DNA of 64,000 nucleotides from NCBI GenBank assembly GCA_040954595.2, contig CM082593.2, positions 9,920,001 through 9,984,000 of the forward strand, written 5' to 3'. Below the pieces are notes generated by a model. That model was not told where the DNA came from, did no database searches, and saw only the letters and a list, made by a program, of their open reading frames with translations. Shown here one piece after another: positions 33,831-46,801 of the stretch. The translations under genes were made by a program, and so were the position numbers. Numbering within the stretch: the stretch's first letter is position 1; each line of letters begins with the position of its first letter. The DNA comes from Balanoglossus misakiensis. Lineage: Eukaryota > Hemichordata.

Positions 33831-36800
33831 ATCTGTATCTAAGGCCAGAATAGAATTCGTTTGTCAACAACAAAAATGGTCATTTCACATATTATACATT
33901 CTCTGTTGACAAGCAGAATACTTAGCATTTCATCTTAATGTTGGGAATAGAATAGAATTGGATACCAGTAATTGATACACAAGACTAAAAATACTAAAAA
34001 CATCGCCAAAAGTGTAGTTAATGTTCCTTGAAAAGTTTTCACTCAAAGGTACAATATACCTACGGAATATGTTTCACCTGCAAGGGTCTGTGTCGACGCC
34101 AGATTGTCTCGCCGAGAAATTTACCAACCCGATTGAAAATTTTAATGGAGAACAAAAGAAAATGACACCGCGATAATCTTTTTTTTAGTCTTGAACAAAC
34201 TTGATTCCAGTGATCAAATCCCTGGCCTTTAAAGACATGAACAAATTAACCGTGACAGTGACTTTGTAATTGTCCTGTCATCACAACAGGAAAGTTTTTG
34301 TTCAGAGGGCAGTACTTAAAGGAACATTAGCTGTAATTTTTGGCTATTTATTTCCATATTCATGTTGTGTAAATCTACCATAGCTTCTCATATTTAATGC
34401 CATTATCATACAGAAATGTTTAGTATTTTGCCTGCCAAAACATATCGTACATGTGCAGTAATCATCGTTATTGTTGACAAATGAATTCTAGTCCAGGCTT
34501 GATTACAATTTTCAACAATAATAATTCACACGATTGTACTAATACAACTTAGTACTTCATCAAGGTTCAGGTATTCACCCTAGAAACTGTACTTGAAATA
34601 AAAAGCAAAAATAATGTAGGTAAAATCTTACAGAGTTCTCCAAATTTTGCCTGGGTTCCCCGTTTATATCGAAGCAGGCCTCTTTTGGGATGATGGCAAT
34701 GTTACTGGGGTTCTCAATACTAGTACTAACGTTCTTCAACTTTTAGCAAAAACATTGGCTGAAGAGTTGCACACACATCATTGCATATTGCTTACCGCAA
34801 TACAACCCTCCCTGCAAGTGTACACCAACGAGCTAGGATAAGAGAAGATTCTTCAGAGCCCACAACATCTTGAGTGAATTTAACTGCTACAGATTTCTTA
34901 ATGTAATGTAGATAACCGTTTCCCTGGCAATTGCTTACAGTTATTATTGTCATAGAGAATGGCCTTCATCAACACCCGCGTCTTAACATTTGGAGTTGGT
35001 GAGTTCTCTATGTGTGCCAGAGTAATCTTTATCAGCACTGTTCATTTGCATTAATCCTTTTGACTACAATTTATTACCTCATTGACCAGTGTTCGTAAAA
35101 ATATGATAACAATATTTGTAAAAAAAAACAACTCACATTTATTTGTTTATTATATCAATCAATAACAACAAACAAACACACACTAAACAAGCAAGAAGGA
35201 AGAGCCCCCTGTGCTGATAAGAGAGTCGTGGGATATAGTCCCGGCATGGCCGTTTCTTTTGAGCAAGTTTAAACACTTCACTGCTCAATATGTCTCTTCA
35301 TCCAGAAGTGTTTGGTACATCTGACATCTCAGTCATTTACACTAGCTGTGTATCCAACTCTGTCTCCTGCATATTCACGTCCACAATGCACCGGATTTTG
35401 TATTTTCCTGTCATCCTTTCACACAAAAATAAAAAGCAGAAAAATATATTAACATATGTAATTGCATATAGTCACATACACCATGGTCGATGACCAAAAG
35501 ATCTAATTTGTAAAACGTTGTCGATTTATTTGTGAATTAATTACAGAACTACATCACACTGCAGTACTCTAATGAAAGGCTTCCACAAAAGATGTGAAAT
35601 GATCTTCTGTTTGAAATAGACTTGAAAGTAGAGATCACAAAGTACACAGTGAGAAACCACAGGCACATTTCAGAAAATGTTTGTAACATGGGCAGTTCAG
35701 TATCTGTGCCAGAAGGTCTACGTATGAATTAATTGCTGTTATAGGACATGTAAAATTGGTCAGATATAAGACGTGTAAAAGAACAGATGTGACCCAGGTC
35801 TGGTATTACAGGTGTGTATACAGTGATGTCATTTCTGACTGTATAAAGAGCTGTGATCGCATGACTGAAACAGTGGAGTATGAATGATACGTACATGGTG
35901 TGTTCGTGTCTGTGTTGAATTGACAAGTCGTTCAGAATCATGGGTCAATTTAGCCTCGAATACAGGCACAGTTGTTTGTACATTGGTTACAATTCTCTAT
36001 CGATATGGCTCTCCTCGGTACTGTACATGACTTCTATTTAAAGTCTGCACAAACAGTGATTGGACAGGCAAATATTTGAGGCCCTGTCATGTTACCGTGT
36101 CTACAGCGCTTTATATAGCTGTCAGCCAAGCTGCTATAGTCATTGTATATGACTGCGTCACATTGAATGAACTCATTTCGGGTCAAAGGTTATGCCTTTA
36201 TATGCTGGCAATCCGGACTGCCCTATTTACAGACGCATTGTCAGAATGATTACAAAGTAAAACATGCATATATTTCAACAGGTGATTTACCTGAAGTTGC
36301 TTATAAAATTATGCTTATTATATAAAAGCGAATTATATAATAGCTTTATCAATACCAGTGAATTGTGTGACGTCATAGCTTTACATTATTACTGATAATG
36401 TATGTGTTATTCGATGGACGCGCGACGCGCCCAAGAACCAGTGGACGTGTACAATTTCCGACTGAATAACGGAGGATTTCAAACAATGCGAACATTTTAA
36501 GGGCTAAAAAAAGAAATGCAAACGTACACAGAATAAATACGGCGATATTTATTAATTTCCAAATCTGTCCTCGGCTGGCGTTTTGTTTATTTTTTTCTTC
36601 CTACGGCTGCAGTACATGTCGTCTGCTCTTGAATCACGCGCAGTCAACATGGCTCGCTCACGCACGTAAAGCAAACCTCTCCATGATGCTGGATTTGACA
36701 TTCGTTCACCATACATACCGTGTACCATGTACCAAGCAGTCATGTCAACGAAGCTATATGTAAAAAAATATGCCGCAAGTGTCACTTGTCATGTTGTCTA

Positions 36801-37194
36801 TGCGGTACGAAGGGTCGATCGAGGGCGAGTTTGTTTATGTATTGCAACCTTCCGAGCGCCCGTATACGTGAACTTTCCTGAGAACGCAAACGAATTCAAA
36901 TATTCCCCGAGTCCTCCCCAAGATTACACAAAAATCGAAACTTTTTCAGATATATTTCAGCAGAACCCTTAAATGAATTTTCACATGCGTAAATAAACCT
37001 TCATTATTTATTTCCTGATGTTTGAATATGATACTAGAAATGTACAGTACACTGACACACCTCGATCAGGTGACCTTTTGTTTACGCGTAAGCCATTGCT
37101 CTGTTCTCGATCTCCGTGTCCGAGTCTGAATTGTTTGCACCTATACTTTTTGAAGTCTGCAAATTCACTGGCATTGACAAAACTATAAAATAAT
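33831..37194. other. Unique DNA with no supportable gene
   Basis: Mixed-composition, apparently single-copy sequence. Open frames of 60-80 codons (for example at 34,647, 35,290 and 36,552) show no recognisable domain, splice structure or codon bias that I can defend. Nothing tRNA-like or rRNA-like was seen. Confidence 0.5.
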
Positions 37195-37335
37195 GAGAAT
37201 AATGAACGCCCCAAAGACCCATAATGGACTCAAGCACACATTGTGCTCCATAATAAACTCGGCTTCGCCTCGTATATTATGACGCACAATGTGTGCTTTC
37301 GTCCATTATAGGTCTTTGGGGCGTTCATTATTCTC
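37195..37335. mobile_element. Fold-back MITE / long hairpin
   Basis: Two ~60-bp arms, GAGAATAATGAACGCCCCAA at 37,195 and its inverted partner ending at 37,335, surround a loop of roughly 20 nt rich in CGG/CCTCG. The arms differ at only a few positions, so the whole 141 bp could form a cruciform. Confidence 0.88.
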
Positions 37336-40300
37336 TAAATAGTTTATATGTGAACCAATAAATTGTAAATATAATGTCGTTCAGCAGAGACTGGGACTTC
37401 TCCGTCATTTTTATCGCACGTACAGATATTCTGTTGAAGAAAATAATACTAACATTTCTTTCATGCAAGGGTCTTCAGCTCACATAAATAAACTAGGCCT
37501 ACTTAGAGCAGTTGTTGTCACTGCCAGACTGTGTTGCATTTGATGTGAAACACCAGTATCCTAACATATAACATTACGTAGGCTACCTGGTCAAGTGAAA
37601 TTCGAGGAACGTCACAATGTGACGAAAATGAGAAAATTAAAATAACTGAGAATTTGCCAAAGTTTCATGACACTGTTATAATTTAAATGCTTATATCATA
37701 TTCATTTATTGTTTATTAAAATTCGTTTAATTGCGAAATGAGAACATTTCGTATGTCAGGTCTATGACTTTGCGTACGGGTCACAATCCCGTCGTTAGTT
37801 TTGATGTGAAGACCATACAAACAGTATGGCAGTATTTGTGAGCTATTAAACATTCCCGCCTTGTTTTGCGCTGTTCTAAACTGGTATTGTGCGCCATGTG
37901 TTTCCAATAGGGTTCAGTTGTATGCAATGTTAACTTGGTTTGTGAACAATAGCACAAATATGTACATTTTTATTATAAATACTTGAACATTTTCATGTTA
38001 AGGAGACTTCGGCTTTCCCCTTACAGACCTTTCTTGACGATCTCCGGGCATAGGCGGACAGCCCAGGAAGCATTCACTTCAAGTTTTAAACTTGTACACA
38101 AAAGTTAAATCATTGCAACTTAAGTCTCGAACTCAGTACACTCAACACAGATTTCTAAATGACACGCCGTCAAAATGATTGGATCTACATACACAGTCAG
38201 GACACTAACTCAGTGACAGTCTATAGCAACCAACTTCATAGCAACGGCATTGATAAGGTAGAAGAATGACGTCATAGTTCTCGAGTGATTCACGCAAATT
38301 TAATAAATTTTGTATATTTGACATAATTATTTTTACTTCCGGATTTACGAAGCTCTATTTATAATCAACAAAATCACGAAGGATGTAATAGTGTAATGAT
38401 TAAATAAAGTATACGAACAATGGAGAAATAAATAAACAAGAAATTTAAAAAATCAAATATTTAGAGAGAAATAAAACGGACAAACAGCAATACAGACGGT
38501 CGATAGGATGCATTGACCATCGCCATTGTTCTCTTATACAGCGCCCAAAGTGGCTAAGGGAATTGAAAGAAATTACAGAGAGGAGGTACGTGTTTTATAA
38601 TGGCACAATGCGAAAAATAGTGACGTGTGAAAAATATTTAACTGCTATCGTTGGTCAGGCACGACTGAGTAGATGTTGACAATACTGTGATCTGTGATGT
38701 CACACTGACCTTTGCTCTTACTGACCCACGTACATTTTATCAATACAAGATTTTGAAACCAATCTGACAATTTCAGGCTGTCGAGTGTTGCTAAACGACG
38801 CCTGTTAAATTCACTACTGACCACCGCCACAGTTCACAAGCCTTGGACGTCGTGTGCGTCTCTCGTTCGTTCATGCAGTGACGCACGTGAGGGCGAGAAC
38901 ATTACATTAACGCTGTAATAATGTACAGGTGAAGAGACACTTTCACCTTTCACAGGGAAGGGAAACATATGATTAGCAATGTTAAGACATTTTTAGAAAG
39001 TGCCTTTTATATGATGTTAAAGTTTAATAATTACATATAATGTCGCTTTTTGAATCGCTAGAAATTTGAAACACAAACACACAAGCACTGGTTGGTCATA
39101 ATTGCTCGGAAAATTGAAGTTCTAAAAAATGAAAGGAGACAATGATTGAATTGATATTATATAATATTTGAAGCCCAATCGCTCCGCTCATGAATATAGC
39201 CTATTGTGAAGGATTGGGGCTGCGGGTATTGTGGAGGCTACATCCATGTGAAAGATTAAACCATCTTCCGGGTGGGTGGGCGGTTAGCGCATCTTCATTT
39301 CCTTTATCTCTTGTATGCACCTACTTTTACTGCTCGTGTCATTGTAACGCTATTATACCATTCCTACGGCAGCCTGGCTCTATCTGTGTGAGGAATGACA
39401 GACGTCCAGGGAACTTCTTCTTTCATTTATACTACTTAACCCCTGGCGTAATGATATCGCTACGTGGTTGGGCTTTGTATACTTGAAGGTATAGCTCTAG
39501 GCGCTGATACGACACTTGTGATGTTAGAGGGCGTTGTTCAATGTCTACGCTTGAGGTTGTCGGTCGGAAGAGATGTCCTCTGCTCAGATCAATACCTAAG
39601 TTCTTTGCTAATCAGATGTATTGTTCTATGCTGTTTACCGGACAAAAAAAATTGTCTTCGCATCTCTTTATCGCAAACAAATAAGATGGGCCTCCCCTTA
39701 GCGTCTTTCCAAAGGTGTGATTAAACAATAATCCGGAGTTGTCTGGAAAACGTAATATCTCTTGTGTTTTCACATTTCCCAAATCCCCAGCCCTATCACC
39801 AGAGAAGAACAGCGCCTTGAAAAATGCTAGATCCCTTGCTAGAATGTATATTTGTGTAGTTGACTTTGCGACACCAATCTTCTGCATAATATGATGAAAT
39901 ATACTGTTCATCTTTTGTATAAAGAGTGGCGGGGCTTGTTATGGTGTTACGTAAGCCTTAGCTTGCTCCTCAGACATATTTTAATGTATTTTACAACAAT
40001 GTATGCCTCTGCTGGGTTTTGTCTTGTATATAATGAGATAAAATGTTTTTAATTTGGATACCATATTTCTTAGGGTAGCAGCTTTTAAACGTTTTGGACA
40101 CTGGCAGGGAGACACGCCGGAATGACCAAGATACTGGCACGTATCGGTGTGAACTTGGGTTTTAGCGTTCGTGTCTTTTTGAATGGGATCTGCGGTCTCG
40201 CATCTGGCTTTACGAGTTTTGTGTTACACACTAGACAGTGGGTGCTTTCACTGTCATTGGAACAACCGAAAATCTAGCAGAAAGCCTATGGGGGAAAATC

Positions 40301-40776
40301 ACAAGCGTTTTTTGAAGTTGTTGTATTTTAAAACCAGATCGCGATAAAGTCAGGAATTATCCTTACCTAGGGTTCATACAGCTGTTTTACGTGCATTATC
40401 GCAACCACGGCCACTCTAAGGACACAGGTAACGCGTTGGCAGAAGAGGCCGAAATTATTAATGGAACTCTATCCAATAAAAACGTGTTTCTCATAATCGT
40501 GTACAAATGTAAATGAACTAAATCGTTTCTTTGCCCAGCCGACTATTATTCTATTTCAACTGCAGATCGCTGTCCTGCACGAGCGTTGGGTGATTGATGG
40601 TGATTTGCTGCTCTTTTTCGGCGATGTAAATCACAGTCGAGGAGTCAAGCAGTGACCCTGTGTTTATGCATGTGTTCGTGTCCGCGTATTATCCGGAGAC
40701 TCTAGTGGATTCGAAACGGCCTGGCTGACAAAAGGACACCACTTGAACCAGTCAGTACACAGTAAACTATGACATG
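37336..40776. other. Unique DNA with no supportable gene
   Basis: Low-repeat sequence with only short open frames (at most 99 codons, 39,190-39,911 on both strands), none with a recognised domain. Includes a CpG-bearing stretch around 38,820-38,890. No clear promoter or exon. Confidence 0.45.
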
Positions 40777-41438
40777 TTAAGGTGGCACTGCATGAAACCG
40801 TCGATACTTTTTCAGAGGCCTATTTCTCATCAAAGACAAAGTTAAAACCCCCATAAACCATATATATTCTGGAAGCTGAGATTTTGAACTTTTGTTTGAG
40901 TTGCAAATATTATTGATCCCCGGAAATGGTGGCGATTTTGGGTGAAAAAAAAACATTTTTTGATATTATGTCATGAAATTTAAAATAGGTAAAAAAGTTG
41001 ACCATGCATCATGCATCTTAATATGTCATTCGAAACTAGAGTACACGTGCAAAAAAAACGGTAATTTTGTTTTGCGTTATCTGCTTCCATTGAGGAGTAA
41101 CAGCGTTTGAAAGTTAGATTTTTAGTAAAATTTGATCAAATTCACGGTGAGTTGTATTGAATCAGAGTTTATTCCCGCCAGGGACACTTTATCGACTATC
41201 AAAAATACCGTTTTGTTGGATGGGTCATACACAATCCCCAGATAAAATTTGAGCAAATTCGGCCTACGCAGAGCTAAGCTATTTTCGTCTGAAGTTGTCA
41301 AGAGCAGCGAAAATGCAAACTGAGAAAAACGGCCATTTGCATTGTTGACACCTATTTGTTAAGCTGTGAACTCATTCAGAAAAGTGCTATTTTGGGGTGA
41401 TTATGCACCATTTCCGCCAAGACGTATTAGTCAGGGTG
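40777..41438 (-). mobile_element. piggyBac-like MITE 1, one-ended copy
   Basis: Starts TTAAGGTGGCACTGCATGAA and matches, in inverse orientation, the complete copy at 45,649-46,376 over ~650 bp. The match breaks at GACGTATTAG, where MITE 2 is inserted; the far end is not found after 42,167. Confidence 0.85.
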
Positions 41439-42167
41439 TGGGCCTTTATAGGACACTACACTCAATTTTAATCGAAACCGTTATGAACGTCCGACAAGGG
41501 GCTTGTAACTAGCTAAAAATACACTTGATTGTGTGCACACCCCTTGTCCGAGTATGTTTATGGCAGCTACCGCCCGGCCATAGGTCGCCACGCTAATACG
41601 GCAAAGCAGCGGTCAGCGATAGCGTGTGCGTCCTGTAACCACAGTAACTGGATCGAACGCTAAAAATGCAATGTTTTGTACACAGAGATTTTGTACCGTT
41701 CACGAAAATCCCTAAGGCTGTTTTCATAGGCCACGCATGCCAGTCAAATTTGACCTGTTTGTTGAGAACGCACTTCCGCACAGTGTGACGGATCGTTTTT
41801 TCGATTTTCGTCGTGCTAAGAAGCGATACCGGTGGAAGAGTGCGTCCAAAAACACCCAAAATCGATGACTTTTTCAGGTGTGGTACGGGTATGCTGAAAT
41901 CGTAGGATACAACGATAATATTCGAAAACAAAATCCATCGCGATCTTCCCTGGTTCAAGCAACTAATGAATACGTATCAAGTTTGTTTTTGAGGTCACGG
42001 AATAAAAAGCCTTAGGCTTTTGAAATTTGACCTTGCTAATTTGCATATCAATGGCGTCAGGGGGCGCGCGCTCACAATCGTGCAGATTTTCAACTAGTTA
42101 CCAGCCCCTTGTTAGACTCTGACAACGGCTTAGTCCAAATCGGGGTGTAATGTCCTGCAAAGGCCCA
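41439..42167. mobile_element. MITE 2 with ~75-bp TIRs, nested in MITE 1
   Basis: The left end TGGGCCTTTATAGGACACTA and the inverted right end (TGGGCCTTTGCAGGACATTA read on minus from 42,167) are similar over ~75 bp, including ACAAGGGGCTxGTAACTAG. The element is 729 bp with no transposase. The 121-codon minus-strand frame inside (41,593-41,958) has no known domain. Confidence 0.85.
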
Positions 42168-42289
42168 TAGCAACGGGCAAAAAGATCCGGGGGACCCATC
42201 TTAAAACTTTCATTTTTTATCCAGTTGCAGCTTACGTGCCTTTAATAGAGAGGTGTCCTGATTAGAGAGGTGTCCGTAATGACAGCTTT

Positions 42290-42853
42290 CACTATATATT
42301 TTTGGGGTGTTTTTTGCCGTCAAACTCTTTCTCAGAACCCTCTACCTCCATTGCTTTGAAATTTGATTTGAAGGTTTCTGGGTGAGTTCTCATGATGATT
42401 TGCAAAACCTATGATGACAGTTTTAATGTTTTGTGGGACACTGTCTTATTTATTTTTTTTTGGGGGGGGAGGCATATTTTCCAATTTTGATACAAACATA
42501 TCATAGGTAATTTGGAACTTCCATATTTTGTACAATATTTTGTCTTATACCACAAACAATTTTATCTCACGAAGAGCAATTGCCACTAAACCCCTACTGA
42601 CATTTGTATCCACAGCAAATTCCTGCATGCTTACATAACTGGCCAAATGTTAATGAGACCAGCTGTTTTATTTGGTGTATGTACAGTACGCACATCATTG
42701 GTAGCTTATGGGTCAGTCAGTGTTAACCTGTTGATCTCTCGCTATGTGTGTGTACGTGTGTGTGTGTGTCTGTCTGTCTGTATATGGCCATGTACTCAGG
42801 TGTAGACTTTTTCTTGTGTAATCACTCAATGGGACCACCGTGTCCTTTACACG
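42290..42853 (+). mobile_element. Element A relative, 3' portion
   Basis: Carries CTCAGAACCCTCTACCTCCA and GGCATATTTTCCAATTTTGA, which also occur at ~63,620-63,770 inside another family member. It ends with the diverged family 3' signature AATGGGACCACCGTGTCCTT at 42,826. A TG/TCTG microsatellite (42,745-42,785) precedes the end. The 42,625-42,780 part is also similar to 47,165-47,340. Confidence 0.65.
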
Positions 42854-43146
42854 ATTTTTACTTCTTTTTGTGCGTGTATCTTTAACAGCAACTCAAATGA
42901 GAATGTATCGTTATTTAAATTGACAAATCAGCCCATTATAGCTTGGTGTATTGCACTAGTCAATATGAAAAGTATTGCCTACCTATCTATCATGGCATAA
43001 ATAGAGGTGAAATATATAATGGTATGATGCAGCCATCAAATCAGTTCTGATAGTGCCTGAAGTTATTGAATCAGTTTGAGTGATATGTCTGTTGTGTTCC
43101 TGTGCGCTCGGCCCATTTGTTCACATTTTTGCTTTCTCTGTTTTTG

Positions 43147-43175
43147 ATATGTTTCACACTCACACTCACACTCAC
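43147..43175. repeat. CACACT hexanucleotide microsatellite
   Basis: Short CACACT run just upstream of the MED25-like exon acceptor. Confidence 0.8.
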
Positions 43176-43210
43176 AGTCATCTTATATTTGTTTTTCTTC
43201 AAAATCTTAG

Positions 43211-43346
43211 AGGTGCCTCTCAGGACCCTACAGCAAGAGTCACAAGATCAGTGGCTTGCAGTGTGATTGCATCTCCAACTGGCAAATTACAGGCTGATAA
43301 TTGGCTCACAAAGCTGGTCATGCGGCTTATCCCACAACAATTACTG
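43211..43346 (+). pseudogene. MED25: MED25-like exon (start of the ACID/PTOV-type domain)
   Basis: Acceptor TTAG at 43,207-43,210 and donor GTATGT at 43,347. After one phase-completing base, 45 codons read in one frame. They include TRSVACSV, LQADNWLTKL and VMRLIPQQLL, which match, from memory, the opening strand-helix part of the Mediator subunit 25 activator-interaction domain (TRS..C.V, W..KL.M.LIPQQLL). MED25 is a nuclear Mediator subunit that contacts transcription activators. The exon itself is open and ends in phase 0. The VWA domain expected upstream was not found in this window. The gene is labelled a pseudogene because of lesions in the later exons. Confidence 0.75.
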
Positions 43347-43998
43347 GTATGTACACTGTTGATTTTTGTGTGGATAACATTGTTTTTGAAAGTGAGAGAC
43401 AGTATGTATCACTATTTGTTTTCATGCATGAAGGCAGTATTGCCAAATTTCATGTGTGAGGGCACTATCACTCGATGTTGTGCCACAGAACAATGTTGCC
43501 AAATTTTAGAAGACTGGGTCACTGAATGTTAGAAATTCAAAGCAATATTATCCACTTGGCAAAATCAAATCAAACAGAATATATTAGTTACACAATTGAA
43601 TAGAATTTGCCCAATACGACAATCTATTTCTCTCCTTTAATGGGGGTCACATAGGGACCATTAAGACGATTCTGAAACGTCTCAGATCAAGTACTGGCGT
43701 AAATTATTATGTGTAAATGGTTTAACTTGGTCCTGAAACATCTCAGATTTGAGACGGCTTTGCCAGCCAGACCTGAGCTGGTGGAAAGATTAACACCTCT
43801 CCGCAACCCATCTATGGGGCTGAGCCTCAGTGCCTATACATAAACTTTGTGTGTGTGGACACAAGGCGACTCAAATGATTAATGCTCTGTGTTTACCATA
43901 GGCAAATAGTGCCTCAAGTTTTACCCTGTGTGAACCTGGTATACCATACATGTAGCTGTATTCTATGAGTTATGTAGGTGTCAATGTTTCCCCTACAG

Positions 43999-44102
43999 CA
44001 ATCACTGCCATGTTTTGCAACTCACGCACTGTGGAGTTCCAGTTTATGAATAACAACCAGGAAGCATACAGATCTCTCTTCAGAATAATGTCTGGAGGAT
44101 TT
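43999..44102 (+). pseudogene. MED25: MED25-like exon with a 1-nt deletion
   Basis: Acceptor CCCTACAG (43,998) and donor GTAAGT (44,103). The frame CNSRTVEFQFMNNNQEAYRS followed by LFRIMSGGF continues the MED25 domain seen in the previous exon; family members have FRNSRxVxFxF and LxRIMxxGF here. The upstream exon ends in phase 0, but that frame breaks after about four codons (QSLP). The exon is 104 nt, one short of a phase 0-0 exon. One base therefore appears lost near 44,008-44,010, between CTGCC and ATG. The next ACID exon (about 45-50 residues) was not found anywhere downstream. Confidence 0.75.
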
Positions 44103-44375
44103 GTAAGTATTATCTTATAATTGCACTGTAAAATTGAAGGATCGTGTCAATTGTACTGCCATGCATCTGCAACTGACACTTTACATATTAAAGGCCATTT
44201 TCTCAATCCCAGGGCAGGACAATGAAGGCAAATAAGAAATCCTTTGTGTTAGCACGCAACTGTTTATTGGAAAGAAAGGTTTTGACTCACTGTTGAGTAG
44301 GGTCTTTAAAGGGTCACTGTCTGCAATTTCTATTTTTTTTAGAATTTTGTTCTGTATATCAACTGCACTTTCAAG

Positions 44376-44470
44376 TACAGTCAAACCCATCTAACACCAA
44401 AGGGACTGAAGAAATTGTTTGGATTGCAGGTGTCAAATTTAAAGAGGTTCTTTCAACATGTGGTTGTAGA
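44376..44470 (+). repeat. Partial copy of the TACAGTCAAACC MITE
   Basis: Closely similar to 56,676-56,770 (TACAGTCAAACCC, CTAACACCAAAGGGACTGAA, TTCTTTCAACATGTGGTT), but its right end is missing. Confidence 0.8.
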
Positions 44471-44639
44471 TACTCACCAACACATGTGTGTAATTAGTGA
44501 GTGGTTGCATGACATCAATGCATGACAAAAGGTCATCACTGTGTAAGACTCAGAAATAGAATTTGAATACAAATCCTATTAAACAAAAAAACTCTAAAAT
44601 TTACATGTTATTTTAACACCTGTTTACTCCTATAAAAGT

Positions 44640-44849
44640 GATTGCATGTGTTTGTGAGTTCTCTTCAATCTCGAAGCCATTGTTTAGGCCTTAGTTGGTG
44701 CATGCAGCTCCTAGACTTAGAAATAAAGTTTGGTTCAACTCAAAAGCCTCAAGTCCAGTTGACCATCTCACACTTCTGGCACTGGTGGGATTCAAACCAA
44801 CTCCATCAAAATGACTGCAGGTGCCTAAAACCGCTTGACTGTAGGACAT
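44640..44849 (-). mobile_element. tRNA-derived SINE-like sequence
   Basis: Read on minus from 44,849, TCAAGCGGTTTTAGGC resembles the A-box region of a class II (Leu/Ser) tRNA. GGTTTGAATCCCACC about 35 nt later resembles the B box and T-loop. The following ~130 bp would be the SINE body. It does not fold as a full tRNA, so I call it tRNA-derived, not a tRNA gene. Confidence 0.45.
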
Positions 44850-45069
44850 AAATGCCTGACAGTGATATAACTATGTTATAATGTTACATCGACAATATAT
44901 AAGTTTGGGGATATTTTGTCTCAAATGATCAAATTGAGACAAATTATCCCCATCTTGTTATAAATCTGAGCCCAGGTGTCTTTGGTGTGAGATTTCAGTA
45001 GTCAAGAGTAGGCTTATCTTGAATAATGTAATGCTTGTAAATTATTTCTAATTTCTTCTTACCCTCCAG

Positions 45070-45192
45070 ATATGAACGAATGTCACAGTGGTGGAAATGC
45101 ATGTCAACACTATTGTCAGAATACCCATGGTAGTTATCTCTGCACTTGCAGACCAGGATTCTATCTGCTGGATGATGGCCATGCATGTGGCG
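45070..45192 (+). CDS. Calcium-binding EGF-like domain exon
   Basis: A single 123-bp exon, acceptor CTCCAG and donor GTATGT, phase 1 at both ends, as is standard for shuffled EGF modules. With the split Asp it reads D-M-N-E-C then six cysteines (NECHSGG, ACQHYCQNTHGSYLCTCRPG, FYLLDDGHACG). The D-x-N-E calcium ligands, the Asn before HGSY and the aromatic Y are in place. This module is intact. It would belong to a secreted or membrane extracellular protein such as a fibulin/fibrillin/SCUBE-type protein; the parent gene cannot be named. It lies in the interval between MED25-like exons, on the same strand. Confidence 0.8.
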
Positions 45193-45648
45193 GTATGTAA
45201 CTGTGGTCTCTGTTAGTCTCTTCTGTGGCTACATTGTTTGGGGATTGTATATTACTATGGTTACAATCAGCTAAACACACATCTTGTCTTTCCATTGCAC
45301 ACATTTTAAAATTTGAAATCAACAGCACACTCGTACTGACAGGGTACACAAGTTTCAGGGGATTTTGTTAAAATGAGAATGATAGAGAGTGTTAAAATTC
45401 CTAGAAAAGGATCGCCATGGATATTGAGGACTTTGGTGTAATTGATCAAGAAATATGTGGTTAAGAATATGTGTCATCTACCTCACACGATACTATAAGA
45501 CTGTCTGATATATTCATGGGCAAGTATTTTCACTACTTATATGCATAACTCAATCAAATTAACATAAATTATCAACCTATAGCTAAATAAATTACCTCTG
45601 CAAAGAATAAATATACACTTAGAAAATTCATATAGTTTTCATCTCATG

Positions 45649-46376
45649 TTAAGGTGGCATTGCATGAAAAGTTGTGATTGTTGCTAAATTTTACTTTTTT
45701 ACATAAATCGGTAGGTCTAATACTGATCAACATCCTGTCTAATACGTCTTGGCGGAAATGGTGCATAACCACCCCAAATAGTACTTTTCTGAATGAGTTC
45801 ACAGCTTAACAAATAGGTGTCAACAATGCAAATGGCCGTTTTTCTCAGTTTGCATTTTTGCTGCTCTTGACAACTTCAGAAGAATTTAGCTTCGCTCTGT
45901 GTTGGCCGAATTTGCTCAAATTTTAATAGGGTATTGTGTATGACCCATCCATCAAAACATATTTTTTTAGTCGATAAAGTTTCCCTGGCGGGAATAAACT
46001 CTGATTCAATACAACTCACTGTGAATTTGATCAAATTTTTTAAAAATCTAACTCTCAAACACTGTTACTCCTCAATAAAAGCAGATAACGTAAAACAAAA
46101 TTACCGTGTTTTTTTTTTGCACGTGTACTCTAGTTTCGAGTGACATATTAAGTCAGCTTTTTTACCTAAATTGAATTTAATGACATAATATCAAGAAATG
46201 TTTTTTTTAACCCAAAAACGCCTCGATTTCCGGGGATCAATAATATATGCAACTCAAACAAAAGCTCAAAAACTCAGCTTCCAGAATATATATGGTTTAT
46301 GGGGGTTTTAACGTTGTCTTTGATGAGAAATAGGCCTCTGAAAAAGTCTCGACGGTTTCATGCAATGCCACCTTAA
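45649..46376. mobile_element. piggyBac-like MITE 1, complete copy
   Basis: TTAA-GGTGGCATTGCATGAA at the left and the inverted TTCATGCAATGCCACC-TTAA at the right. TTAA at both edges is the piggyBac-type target duplication. 728 bp, no transposase. Open frames inside are in non-coding repeat. It sits in the intron between two EGF exons. Confidence 0.9.
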
Positions 46377-46801
46377 AGACATTACAAAATGCTTCTCTGA
46401 GGGTAGAGTAATTTTTTTTACGGGTATATTCTTGATCACTAATCACCATGAATGATCATTTCAAAACTTAACAAGGCATATGGCTAAAGAGGATTCAGTG
46501 TTTGTGCACCTTCTATCTGCAATGCTAGATCTATTGACAGTTTTCAAAGGGGTTTAAAGACTCGTCTTTTTATTCAGTACTTTCTATTTCATTCCATTGC
46601 TTTTTTGGTTAATAGGGACTGTCTTTCAGAACTCTTTGGTTTGTTTCGTGTTTTTAAGTGTAATTTATTATCCTTTAAGCTTTCACTTGTTTTCTAATTT
46701 TATTATTTTCTGTAGAAAATGCACTGAGATGTATGTGTATTATGTTTGTCAGGAAATAAATAATAATAAAATTAAAAATAATAAACTGTCTTTGATTTCA
46801 G

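Noticed and set aside
41593-41958. Minus-strand ORF of 121 codons
   Set aside because: Lies wholly inside MITE 2, has no domain, and spans the sub-terminal repeat; probably chance.
44780-44849. Genuine tRNA-Leu/Ser gene
   Set aside because: A- and B-box-like motifs are present but the intervening sequence cannot form the standard arms; a tRNA-derived SINE fits better.
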